A stretch of 20,619 nucleotides of DNA from Peptococcaceae bacterium (GCA_003132605.1 PKYJ01000163.1:1-20619), one strand, 5' to 3'; shown: positions 13,493 through 20,086, counted from the stretch's first letter. Translations and numbers: made by a program. Notes: a model not told the origin generated them from the letters alone.

Positions 13493-14293
13493 CTACACCA
13501 CGCCCAGTAGGCCGTTGAGGAAGGCGCAGGTGCTGGTGGACAGGGTACTCGTGCAGGTGGTGGTCGGCGACTGGAAGAAGTTCGCCGTGACCGGCACATT
13601 GGCAGTGAGCGTGATCGACCTGGACTCGTAGTTGCCAGAGACGGCGGCCACGATCGAGTAGGTGCCCGGCGATATGGTTTGGAACTTGTAGTTGCCGCTG
13701 GCGGTGGTGAAGGTATAGGCAACCAGCACCCCGTTGGGATCATAGAGGGCGACGATAGCGTTGGCCTGGGCGACCCCGTTCAGCATCACCTGGCCGGAGA
13801 TGCTGGAAAAGAGCGGGACGCTGATCGTGACCGACTCGGTGACCGTGATAAACACGTCGAGCAAGACGTGGATATCCACGCGGGCATGCTGATCGGTATC
13901 CCAAGTCACGCCGCGGACCTTGACGCAGACACTGACGTTCTGCCCGGGCTTCGCCTGCGGGACAACGCCATAGTTGGCGTAGGAAACGATCTCGTCCCGC
14001 CGGTCCCTGACATAGTGCTCCCCGGTGACATAGAGGATTTCCGTGCGCAGCTTGCCATGAAACATCACCTTGCCCTGGATGACGTCCCATTCCACGTACA
14101 TCGGCCTGACATCAATCGACTCCACCCTGAGCACTCCTCTGTTAAAGTGCATGGTGTAGTTCACTTCGGTCTGGGCATTGACCTCCCCGACGACCTGGGG
14201 AACCGTCAAGGTGTAATAAGCAGCCGTACTCCCAGCCGTAGTGATTGTAACCGGGGCAGCCTGGCAGTCCTGACTCTGGTTGTGGAGACTCAT
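13493..14293 (-). CDS. SPOCS (DUF3794) domain fused to a carboxypeptidase-regulatory-like domain
   Basis: The ATG at 14291-14293 follows a strong GAAGGAGG at seven-base spacing and gives 266 residues. About residues 30-152 form one SPOCS/DUF3794 domain (VPQVVGEVNAQTEVNY, KVMFHGKLRTEILYVTGEHY, YGVVPQAKPGQNVSVCVKV). This domain is found in clostridial spore-envelope proteins such as SipL. About residues 163-240 form a beta-sandwich of the carboxypeptidase-regulatory/Cna-B kind (ISGQVMLNGVAQANAIVALY, ASGNYKFQTISPGTYSIVA). A Thr/Ser/Cys-rich tail ends the protein. It has no signal peptide, consistent with a mother-cell product built onto the spore from outside; that role is inferred. It lies 189 bases downstream of the larger SPOCS gene and is probably co-transcribed with it. 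Confidence 0.82.
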   Translation of the reverse strand: MSLHNQSQDCQAAPVTITTAGSTAAYYTLTVPQVVGEVNAQTEVNYTMHFNRGVLRVESIDVRPMYVEWDVIQGKVMFHGKLRTEILYVTGEHYVRDRRDEIVSYANYGVVPQAKPGQNVSVCVKVRGVTWDTDQHARVDIHVLLDVFITVTESVTISVPLFSSISGQVMLNGVAQANAIVALYDPNGVLVAYTFTTASGNYKFQTISPGTYSIVAAVSGNYESRSITLTANVPVTANFFQSPTTTCTSTLSTSTCAFLNGLLGVV

Positions 14294-14402
14294 TTCGTTA
14301 CCTCCTTCAAAAATGGTAGTTGCCTTACACACCGAGGATTAACCTGGACTGGGCCCCGGGTCCTGGATGCCGCAGCGCCCAGTTTTTCTTTCAGAAATAG
14401 GG

Positions 14403-14488
14403 GGAAATTGCTATTGCTCGCTTCGCTTTGCAATTGGATTCGCAATTTACCGGCGCCATAGAGCGGACTCAGTCGCCAGCCTCTATGG
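14403..14488. repeat. Nested inverted repeats between the two SPOCS genes
   Basis: CCATAGAG (14456-14463) and CTCTATGG (14481-14488) form a perfect 8-base inverted repeat overlapping the stop codon of the upstream SPOCS gene. Next to it, AAATTGC and GCAATTT enclose a second ATTGC/GCAAT pair (about 14403-14450). No T-run follows, so this looks like a stabilising or processing structure and not a simple terminator. Confidence 0.5.
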
Positions 14489-16186
14489 ATCGCACGGGAT
14501 GTTCAACGTGCTGCCGACCACCAGGTTGTTCGGGTCGACACCCGGATTGGCGGCAATGATCCGGCCCATGCTGACGTGGTACTGGATGGCGTACTGGAAG
14601 ACCGTATCACCAGGCTGGATAGTGACCGTAGTCCTGATGGCGCCCGGCGGGAAACCAGGCGGGCACGGCGCTGTAGGTGTAGGCGACGGAGCAGGCGCCG
14701 GCATCGGGGCGGCAGGACACAACACCGTGTCGATCTGGCTGACCACCACAACACGGCCGATCAACTGCAGAACGAGTTCGACCTTGATAGAATCGGGCGC
14801 CTGGACGTGTCCCGTGGCGTGTTCCAGGATGGCGGTGACATAGCCGACCATATCCGGCAACGCCCCCGGAATGGCGATAAAGCTGCGGAACTTGACCCAG
14901 GCCTCCACGGCATGCACCGGCTGGCTGTCTAACATGGCGACGTAGATAGCTTTCAGATGAACGACACCGCCCATGACAACCTTGTCGTTGAGGAGCACGA
15001 TCTCCTCCCGCGGCACGTGAATCCTGATAATCTTGAGATCAAGCAGTTGATGGGCGCCAGGTTCATTTTCGGGGACGCGGATCTCATCCGTCACCAGCGT
15101 CTGGGTGTGAGCCTCGCCGACTACCTGCTCCAGGGTAAGGGTCTGCACCTGGTAATTGGGAGCGGTGCCGTCGGTGATGGCGGTGACAATATCGACATCC
15201 CTGGTTTTAGTGACGATGACGTTGAACGACATGACCAGTTCCACTTTGATGGTGTCTGGGCCGCGAGTATCGAACGACAGGTATTCGATCAGGTCCTGAA
15301 CGCTGACGCGCAGGTCCCTGGCACGGAGAAGCCTGTATTTGGCGATCAGGTCCGGAACAGGCACAAACTCGGTGAAATGGTACCTGTGGTGCATGTGGTG
15401 TACCGGTTGGCTATCCGGATAAATGGGATGTTCCCCGTGGTCTCCGCACTGGTCTCCTCCACATTGTTCACCGCCATGCCCATGCCCATGGTCATGCCCA
15501 CCGCCAGTTAGCGCAACATACATGACCTGCAGGTCGGCGTCGGCCTCGATGAGCACCTGGCCGTCGATGACCTTGGTCTCAACACAAAACACCTCGGCGC
15601 CCACGTCCAAGATCCGTTCAATGGCGGGCTTCTCATCAGGCACCGTAAAGCTTGCCTGAATGATATCCTGCAACTGCCCCGTAGTGATGATCTCTTCTAC
15701 CCGGACGCGTTGTGTCATTGCCGAAACCCCAGGATCGGGCTCGACCAATACGTTGATCTCCTGCACCTGGGTTACCCTGGCATTGATTTCTATCAGGGCG
15801 ATAATTTCGTACATGTCCGGTGCAACATGATGATGCGGCGAATCGCATTGCCCCTGGAGGTCCAGGATCCGGGCGTCAACTCGCGCCACCATTCCGGGCA
15901 CGCAACCGGGAACTTCCGCAAACTGGGTGAATTCGACCCTCTCGTGAGTGTAGTGGACTGGCTTGGAATCAAGCAGCCCCACGTAAACAACTCCGACATG
16001 CAGTCTGCCATGCACGATAATCTTGTCTTCGATGACCTCGATGCGCCTGATTCTGACAAAACCGTCAACGGAAACGATCTGCTCTACACCCGGCTTATTT
16101 TCCGGAACGCGTAGGATCTCGCTGATCGTTGACTGCATGATCGTTTCGCCAATGACCTGCTGAACCTTGAGCAACTCGCATTTCAT
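14483..16186 (-). CDS. Three-SPOCS-domain protein with His/Cys-rich insertion and C-terminal LysM (SipL-like)
   Basis: This 567-residue protein has three SPOCS/DUF3794 domains at about 1-150, 160-340 and 350-488. Each carries VPxxKP or VPENxP and an xSxPVH segment (SKPVHYTHE, SQPVHHMHH, SQPVHAVEA). A Pro-rich linker (491-514) leads to a LysM domain (518-565: VTIQPGDTVFQYAIQYHV, NPGVDPNNLVVGSTLNIP). Clostridioides SipL has SPOCS domains and a C-terminal LysM that binds SpoIVA at the forespore surface, so a similar envelope role is likely. The second domain holds a His/Gly/Cys insertion (228-253, HDHGHGHGG, then QCGGDQCGDHGEH) that could bind metal. AAGGAGGG lies before the ATG at good spacing, and a sigma-K-like promoter lies upstream. 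Confidence 0.85.
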   Translation of the reverse strand: MKCELLKVQQVIGETIMQSTISEILRVPENKPGVEQIVSVDGFVRIRRIEVIEDKIIVHGRLHVGVVYVGLLDSKPVHYTHERVEFTQFAEVPGCVPGMVARVDARILDLQGQCDSPHHHVAPDMYEIIALIEINARVTQVQEINVLVEPDPGVSAMTQRVRVEEIITTGQLQDIIQASFTVPDEKPAIERILDVGAEVFCVETKVIDGQVLIEADADLQVMYVALTGGGHDHGHGHGGEQCGGDQCGDHGEHPIYPDSQPVHHMHHRYHFTEFVPVPDLIAKYRLLRARDLRVSVQDLIEYLSFDTRGPDTIKVELVMSFNVIVTKTRDVDIVTAITDGTAPNYQVQTLTLEQVVGEAHTQTLVTDEIRVPENEPGAHQLLDLKIIRIHVPREEIVLLNDKVVMGGVVHLKAIYVAMLDSQPVHAVEAWVKFRSFIAIPGALPDMVGYVTAILEHATGHVQAPDSIKVELVLQLIGRVVVVSQIDTVLCPAAPMPAPAPSPTPTAPCPPGFPPGAIRTTVTIQPGDTVFQYAIQYHVSMGRIIAANPGVDPNNLVVGSTLNIPCDP

Positions 16187-16216
16187 TAATACTCCCTCCT
16201 TGCTGTAGGCAAGAGT

Positions 16217-16246
16217 GTTCTATACTATTATATGTAGCATGGGTTT
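16217..16246 (-). promoter_or_regulatory. Candidate sigma-K-type promoter of the SPOCS-LysM gene
   Basis: On the minus strand AC is followed after 17 bases by CATATAATA, about 30 bases before the AAGGAGGG ribosome site. The -10 nonamer is identical to that upstream of the coat-like gene at 1220. It also contains TATAAT, so sigma-A use cannot be excluded. Confidence 0.5.
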
Positions 16247-16290
16247 GTATTGTGTAGGGGCAGGGGTGATGCCAAATTGAGGAAGACAAC

Positions 16291-16307
16291 CTCCCAGAGG
16301 CTGGGAG
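16291..16307 (-). terminator. Possible terminator after the Gly-X3 gene
   Basis: CTCCCAG (16291-16297) and CTGGGAG (16301-16307) form a perfect 7-base stem with a 3-base loop, 35 bases after the stop of the Gly-X3 gene. On the minus strand the next bases are T-rich but interrupted (GTTGTCTTCCTC-like), so strength is uncertain. Confidence 0.4.
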
Positions 16308-16341
16308 ACACTGGCAGATCTTACCATTCAAATGATCAGCG

Positions 16342-16704
16342 TCAATCGTCAGGCTTGGCCTGGTCCTTGGTCTCCCTGGGCGGCTCTCCGCCGTCATGCT
16401 CCTGGCCCTCCTTGAAGCCGATCCCGAAGCCGACGTCATACCCCTTGAGGTACCCCTGCTCCCAACCCTGGTTAAAGAGGTCCTCCGCATCCTTCATGCC
16501 CTCCTGGTAACCCGTTTCGTAGCCCTCCTGGTGGCCCTGGCGCCGGCCCTGATCGAGACCGCCCTCGAAGCCTCTCGCCGCCCCGAATTTCAACGCCTTG
16601 GCAAAGCCGTCCGCGTGTCCATCGGCATACCCCCGGTCATAGGCATCCCCATATTGCAGTTCAAGGTACAGAGACCCCCGATCATCGTTGCCGGCTTTGC
16701 CCAA
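16342..16704 (-). CDS. Gly-X3 repeat protein (Yae1/deca-GX3-like), unknown function
   Basis: The protein consists largely of glycines spaced every four residues: G25-G29-G33, then eight in a row from G41 to G69, then G80-G84-G88-G92 and G96-G100, separated by charged and aromatic residues (GYETGYQEG, GWEQGYLKG). This pattern recalls the deca-GX3 motif of Yae1-type proteins, and glycine on one helix face could allow tight helix packing. I chose the TTG at 16702-16704 because GGGGGAGGA lies seven bases upstream, giving 120 residues; the frame stays open to 16893, but that extension crosses the hairpin at 16777-16828 and has no ribosome site. The acidic, Pro-rich tail follows. The neighbours are spore-envelope genes, so a coat or packing role is possible but unproven. 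Confidence 0.6.
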   Translation of the reverse strand: MGKAGNDDRGSLYLELQYGDAYDRGYADGHADGFAKALKFGAARGFEGGLDQGRRQGHQEGYETGYQEGMKDAEDLFNQGWEQGYLKGYDVGFGIGFKEGQEHDGGEPPRETKDQAKPDD

Positions 16705-16776
16705 AGCCCATTCCTCCCCCGGTACCTGTGTGCAGGTGGTTTTCACCGTATCCGGGCTGACGCCCGGCCTTGTACT

Positions 16777-16828
16777 CCGCATTCTTTCAGGCCAGGCCGA
16801 AGGCCTGGATGCGGAGGAAAGAATGCGG
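16777..16828. repeat. Nested perfect inverted repeat
   Basis: CCGCATTCTTTC (16777-16788) and GAAAGAATGCGG (16817-16828) form a perfect 12-base stem. Inside, CCAGGCC (16792-16798) and GGCCTGG (16802-16808) form a 7-base stem with loop GAA. The 5' CCGCAT can instead pair with a second ATGCGG at 16809-16814, giving two alternative folds. It lies between the stop of the 146-residue gene and the start of the Gly-X3 gene. No T-run follows, so classical termination is unlikely. Confidence 0.75.
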
Positions 16829-16911
16829 CGCACAGGAAAGCAGGCTGCACGTCGGAAAATGGCGCGTCGAGCCTGAGACAAGCATCCTGCCAACCTTATG
16901 CGCGGCTCTCG

Positions 16912-17352
16912 CTAAAGCAATCCCCGGCCGGGCCGTCTCTCCGGGAGCACCGCCTGGGTGCTCTCGACCGCCCCGGCCGGGGCGGTACTCGGCCTGGCCT
17001 CGCTCAACAAAGACAGGAGAGTCATCAGCATCTGCGGGTTCAGGTTCTTGCCCTGTTTCTGCGGGAGGCCGCCAAAGCCACCCGGCATATCCGTCCCCGT
17101 AGAGCCTCCCCCGCCAAGCATGCTGGTGAGCATGCCCAGCAGATCGGCGCCGCCCATCCCTGCCGGCCCCGCCTTGGGCATCTGCCCCTGGACCGGATTG
17201 TTCAGCACACTGAAAAGATTGAACAGCGACAAAACGGCGATGAGGCTGGGGAAGTCCACCCGTTTCTGTTCCAGGCTGGCCAGTGTGTTCGCCAGCAGCA
17301 TGTTCAGACTCAGACCCTGGCTCTCCTGCTCGGCTCCCTGTTCCTGCGCCAA
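16912..17352 (-). CDS. Met/Leu/Gly-rich hypothetical protein
   Basis: This 146-residue protein was not recognised. The start is TTG with GAGGGGG six bases upstream; no ATG lies near. Residues 15-55 form a helical segment (SLNMLLANTLASLEQKRVDF, LIAVLSLFNLFSVLNN). Residues 64-95 are Gly/Met-rich (GMGGADLLGMLTSMLGGGG), and residues 104-118 form a second Leu/Met helix (LNPQMLMTLLSLLSEA). There is no signal peptide or confident membrane span, although the hydrophobic helices could associate with one another or with membranes. A promoter-like AC-N16-AATACAATA lies upstream and resembles sigma-K/E sites. Its place next to the Gly-X3 and SPOCS genes suggests a sporulation-stage protein; this is inference only. 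Confidence 0.7.
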   Translation of the reverse strand: MAQEQGAEQESQGLSLNMLLANTLASLEQKRVDFPSLIAVLSLFNLFSVLNNPVQGQMPKAGPAGMGGADLLGMLTSMLGGGGSTGTDMPGGFGGLPQKQGKNLNPQMLMTLLSLLSEARPSTAPAGAVESTQAVLPERRPGRGLL

Positions 17353-17410
17353 ACTGATACCCCCTCACGATTTTTTTCTGTTGCAACGTTCGACCAAATA
17401 CGCTCCCCAT

Positions 17411-17437
17411 TATTGTATTCGGAGGAGGATGACAGGT
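17411..17437 (-). promoter_or_regulatory. Candidate sigma-K/E-type promoter of the Met/Leu/Gly-rich gene
   Basis: On the minus strand AC (17436-17437) is followed after 16 bases by AATACAATA (17411-17419). This differs from the CATANNNTA pattern only at its first base. The predicted start near 17404 leaves about 50 bases before the TTG. Confidence 0.4.
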
Positions 17438-17446
17438 GACTGCAGT

Positions 17447-17509
17447 ATGAAAAATCATCGGAACAGTTCACAGCAGTTGCAGACCCTGGTGCAGAGGTTC
17501 AAGGTCTAG
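17447..17509 (+). pseudogene. Fossil of a methyl-accepting chemotaxis protein C-terminus
   Basis: A 20-codon plus-strand frame reads MKNHRNSSQQLQTLVQRFKV and then stop. The last 15 residues look like the extreme C-terminus of many chemoreceptors (SS-x-x-L-Q-x-L-V-x-R-F-K-V). Nothing upstream encodes the coiled-coil signalling domain, so this is probably the leftover end of a deleted gene. AGGTGA lies seven bases before the ATG, so translation of a tiny peptide is formally possible. Its TAG overlaps the stop of the YbaB-like gene on the other strand in a shared CTAG. Confidence 0.4.
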
Positions 17510-17820
17510 AGGTTGAACAGGTCGTCGATCCAGGGGATGTTCCCCAGCACCCTCCTGACCTCCGCCCGGAGCACGTCCCGTGCCTTCAGGAAGGCGTCGT
17601 TGGCCGCCTCAGCCACCTGTTGTTCCAGGTCAGTCATGTCCTTGGCCAACTGAGAGCCGATGGCCACCTTGGCAACGCTGACGTTCCCGGTAATCAGGAT
17701 CCGGACGTCCCCATTCCGGGATACCCCCTCCACGGACTTCTGCCGGAGACTCTCAATCAGCCTCATCAACACCGGCTTGAACAAAATATCAGATATACCC
17801 AAAGCCTGTTCATCCGACAT
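17506..17820 (-). CDS. YbaB/EbfC-like nucleoid-associated protein, divergent
   Basis: YbaB/EbfC proteins are small dimeric DNA-binding proteins of the nucleoid. This 104-residue protein shows the family core: the beta segment GDVRILITGNVSVAKVAIG (37-55), then a helix with LEQQVAEAANDAFLKARDVL (65-84), then a short C-terminus ending in IDDLF. The usual long N-terminal helix and the Gly/Met-rich tail are shortened or altered, so it is a divergent member. The housekeeping copy normally lies beside dnaX and recR; this one stands among sporulation-type genes and may be a specialised paralogue. The ATG has GGGGAGGG upstream at good spacing. Confidence 0.72.
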   Translation of the reverse strand: MSDEQALGISDILFKPVLMRLIESLRQKSVEGVSRNGDVRILITGNVSVAKVAIGSQLAKDMTDLEQQVAEAANDAFLKARDVLRAEVRRVLGNIPWIDDLFNL

Positions 17821-17957
17821 GTTTTTAACCCTCCCCTGGCAATAGCCTGTTGCGGGCTCTGCCGCTGTCTATTTTTTACAGATGTTAACTTTCAGGTCAA
17901 TCCCCACAAAGCGTCGGGCGTTACCATTAGAGGCTGGCTGCTTTTAAATCTTTTTTC

Positions 17958-17998
17958 TGATTTCTGACTTCCTGCCTCTGACTTCTTATCTCACCAGG
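17958..17998 (-). repeat. GA-rich dispersed repeat at the patatin 3' end
   Basis: On the minus strand the sequence runs GGTGAGATAAGAAGTCAGAGG and continues CAGGAAGTCAGAAATCAG, spanning the patatin stop codon. It belongs by eye to the same TGAGAAGTCAGA-type family as copies near 6635, 8186, 11641 and 13257. Confidence 0.45.
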
Positions 17999-18870
17999 TC
18001 GTGAAGGGCGGGCAGCGCCTCCAGCATCGCCCTGCGCCCACCCTCGATCAATTCCGTGGCGTGAGAGAAATCACCCAGGTCAGCCTGCACCACCGGTGGA
18101 TGGATCACCAGCTCGGCGGCGGCCAGATCGTGCAGGGCCACCTGCTGGGTCATCACGCTGACGCTGCGCAGGATCACCTGGACGATGCCCTGAGGCTCGA
18201 CGACGTTGTTCCTCTCGATCAGGTTGACGGCGGTGACCGCCCGCGCCCCCATCTGGCGCGCCAGCGGCACCGGAACCGCTTCCGCCACACCACCGTCCAC
18301 CAGCAGCATCCCCTGGAAAGATACCGGCTCGAAGACCCCGGGGATGGCGGTGCTAGCCTGGACCGCTAGGCCAAGCGGGGCATCCCGGACAAAGACGGTA
18401 CCGGACACCGCCTCCGCCGGCGGGCGGTTGGTGAACACCACCCGGTTCCCGCTGTTCAGGTCCACCGCCACCAGACCCAGCGGCAGTAGCGCCTGGGCGA
18501 TGTTCTTCTTGCCGGTGCACTGGTCCACGTAGCTCCGGATGCGGGCGCCGTTCAGGATACCCCTGGGCATCACGGTCATGAACTGCAACAGGTCGCCAAA
18601 AAACCGGAACATCATCAGCAGGAAGGCGCCAACCCTGAAGTTGCTCTCGAAGAGGTCCTCGCGCTTCATCTCCAGAGCCATCTTCCGCATACTGGCGGGG
18701 CTGACGCCGGCCGCATACAGGGCCGCTACATACCCCCCGGCGCTGGTGCCGGTGACAATACCCGGCCTGATGCCGTTTTCCTCCAGGACCTCCAGCACGC
18801 CGATGTGGGATATTCCCAGCATGGAACCGCCGCCCAAAGCCAAGCCCAGATCCCGCTGCCTCACCCTCAC
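17986..18870 (-). CDS. Patatin-like phospholipase (RssA type)
   Basis: Patatin-family enzymes are Ser/Asp-dyad lipid acyl hydrolases. All elements are present in this 294-residue protein: the oxyanion loop GGGSMLG (13-19), the nucleophile elbow GTSAGG with Ser43, and the catalytic DGG with Asp192 (LLVDGGVAEAVPV). There is no signal peptide; a hydrophobic patch at 81-100 may favour membrane contact. The start is GTG, overlapping the stop of the upstream protease gene in GTGA, so translation is probably coupled. A second in-frame GTG two codons later is possible. The lipid substrate is unknown. The 3' end runs into a copy of the GA-rich repeat (about 17958-17998). Confidence 0.9.
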   Translation of the reverse strand: MRVRQRDLGLALGGGSMLGISHIGVLEVLEENGIRPGIVTGTSAGGYVAALYAAGVSPASMRKMALEMKREDLFESNFRVGAFLLMMFRFFGDLLQFMTVMPRGILNGARIRSYVDQCTGKKNIAQALLPLGLVAVDLNSGNRVVFTNRPPAEAVSGTVFVRDAPLGLAVQASTAIPGVFEPVSFQGMLLVDGGVAEAVPVPLARQMGARAVTAVNLIERNNVVEPQGIVQVILRSVSVMTQQVALHDLAAAELVIHPPVVQADLGDFSHATELIEGGRRAMLEALPALHDLVR

Positions 18871-19871
18871 ACGATATCAACGCCCAGATAATCGCATACC
18901 GTCTCAATCGGATTGAAGACGGTATATTCGTTGGAGCCGGCAAACAGCAGCCCGACAGCCCGGTTGTCCTTATCCACGATCAGAGAGCCGCTGTCCCCCG
19001 GCAGCGATTTCAACTCCGCCATCACCTGCTCGTTGAAGCGCACCACGTCATTGCCGTGGCCCATATTCACGTTCAGGGAGACCTTGACTGCCTTTACCGT
19101 GCCGGTGGTCAGTCCGGAGGTGCGCCCGCTCTTCTTGACCTGAGTACCCGGGGCAAATTCTCCGGTGCCCTTGACCCGGCCGATCTCCAGGATCTCCGGG
19201 CCGATCAGCTCGGGCTTCGTCGGCCGGGCGAGGGCGCAGTCCACCATGTTGGTAGCGCCCAGGGTCTCCAGGCGCAGGTTGTAGTGAGGGCGCACCGTCC
19301 TGATCATCGCATTGGCCGCCCTGACCCCCATGGACGCCAGCTTGCAGTCGACGTCCCTGTTGTAACGGGAGAAGGGAACGAACCGCACCAGGTGTCCGAT
19401 CATGTCGTCGCCGGTGCCCCCGTCATAGCTGCCCGGCTGGTACACCGGGTCCCCGATCCTGGACTTGCCATCGTGCCCGTCGGTGGCGTTGGCCAGCACG
19501 TGGTTGTTGGACAGGATCAGCAGTTCATCGGTCTTCCGGTCCTTGACCACCGCCCCGAATGTCCCGGCAGTCACCCTATAGTGGGCGATGCTCATCCCCG
19601 GAACCGCCGGCCGGTGCTTCCCGGTCCGTCTCAGCAAACGGACATCCCCCACTTCGATGACGTCCGTGGGCTTGCCGGCAATCCGCTTCGGAATGATACC
19701 GTCAATTCCCAGCGCCTCGACCGGTACCTTCTTATCCACGAAAAAAATAACGGCCGGCTCGTCCGTATCCTGCCGGCCACGTTTCTTATAGCCAATGCCC
19801 ATGCCAATCACATTAGGCAGCCCTGCAAAGCGGTTCTCGGCCACTTCCAGGGACCTGAACATATTCTTCAT
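18867..19871 (-). CDS. Trypsin-like serine protease, chymotrypsin fold
   Basis: The 334-residue protein has an N-terminal segment (16-62: GLPNVIGMGIGYKKRG, then AVIFFVDKKVP and IPKRI) of a type seen before bacterial trypsin-like domains. A protease domain follows with a likely catalytic triad: His124 in LILSNNHVLAN, Asp211 in MVDCALA and Ser294 in LPGDSGSLIVD. It has no signal peptide, so it probably acts inside the cell or is built onto a structure without Sec export. GGGGAGGA lies three to five bases before the ATG. Its stop overlaps the patatin start, forming a two-gene unit. Substrate and trigger are unknown; links to spore or lipid remodelling are speculative. Confidence 0.85.
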   Translation of the reverse strand: MKNMFRSLEVAENRFAGLPNVIGMGIGYKKRGRQDTDEPAVIFFVDKKVPVEALGIDGIIPKRIAGKPTDVIEVGDVRLLRRTGKHRPAVPGMSIAHYRVTAGTFGAVVKDRKTDELLILSNNHVLANATDGHDGKSRIGDPVYQPGSYDGGTGDDMIGHLVRFVPFSRYNRDVDCKLASMGVRAANAMIRTVRPHYNLRLETLGATNMVDCALARPTKPELIGPEILEIGRVKGTGEFAPGTQVKKSGRTSGLTTGTVKAVKVSLNVNMGHGNDVVRFNEQVMAELKSLPGDSGSLIVDKDNRAVGLLFAGSNEYTVFNPIETVCDYLGVDIV

Positions 19872-20047
19872 TGGTCCTCCCCCCCCAAAGCTTTGTAATA
19901 ATGCAGTATATTCAGGGGTGGGGTTGGTTGGTGTCTATAGCCTGCGAACTATAGGTTCATTTCTTGGCGCCTCATACCCGGCTGTCCAACCAGGCGGAAA
20001 ACTGATCGACCGGTCCTGCGCGGACGCCGCGGCCTCCCTGCCAGTGG

Positions 20048-20086
20048 TTAAAACAAGAGAAGCCCTTCATCATGAAGGGCTTCTCT
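20048..20086 (-). terminator. Rho-independent terminator of veg
   Basis: AGAGAAGCCCTTC and GAAGGGCTTCTCT form a perfect 13-base stem (up to 15 with a one-base centre; 20056-20070/20072-20086). On the minus strand TTGTTTTAA follows. It lies 46 bases after the veg stop and upstream of the protease gene. Confidence 0.85.

Noticed and set aside
16705..16893. N-terminal extension of the Gly-X3 gene
   Set aside because: The extension is Arg/Ser-rich, includes both arms of the nested hairpin, and has no ribosome site, while a good one precedes the TTG at 16704.
16396..17439. Plus-strand open frame of 347 codons
   Set aside because: It is antisense to the Gly-X3 and Met/Leu/Gly-rich genes, crosses the nested hairpin and lacks a ribosome site. 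I keep the minus-strand genes, with less certainty here than elsewhere.
17873..17900. Sigma-A promoter for the YbaB-like gene
   Set aside because: TTGACC is good, but at acceptable spacing only A-rich -10 candidates (TAAAAA, 16 bases) are present, so it was not listed as a feature.
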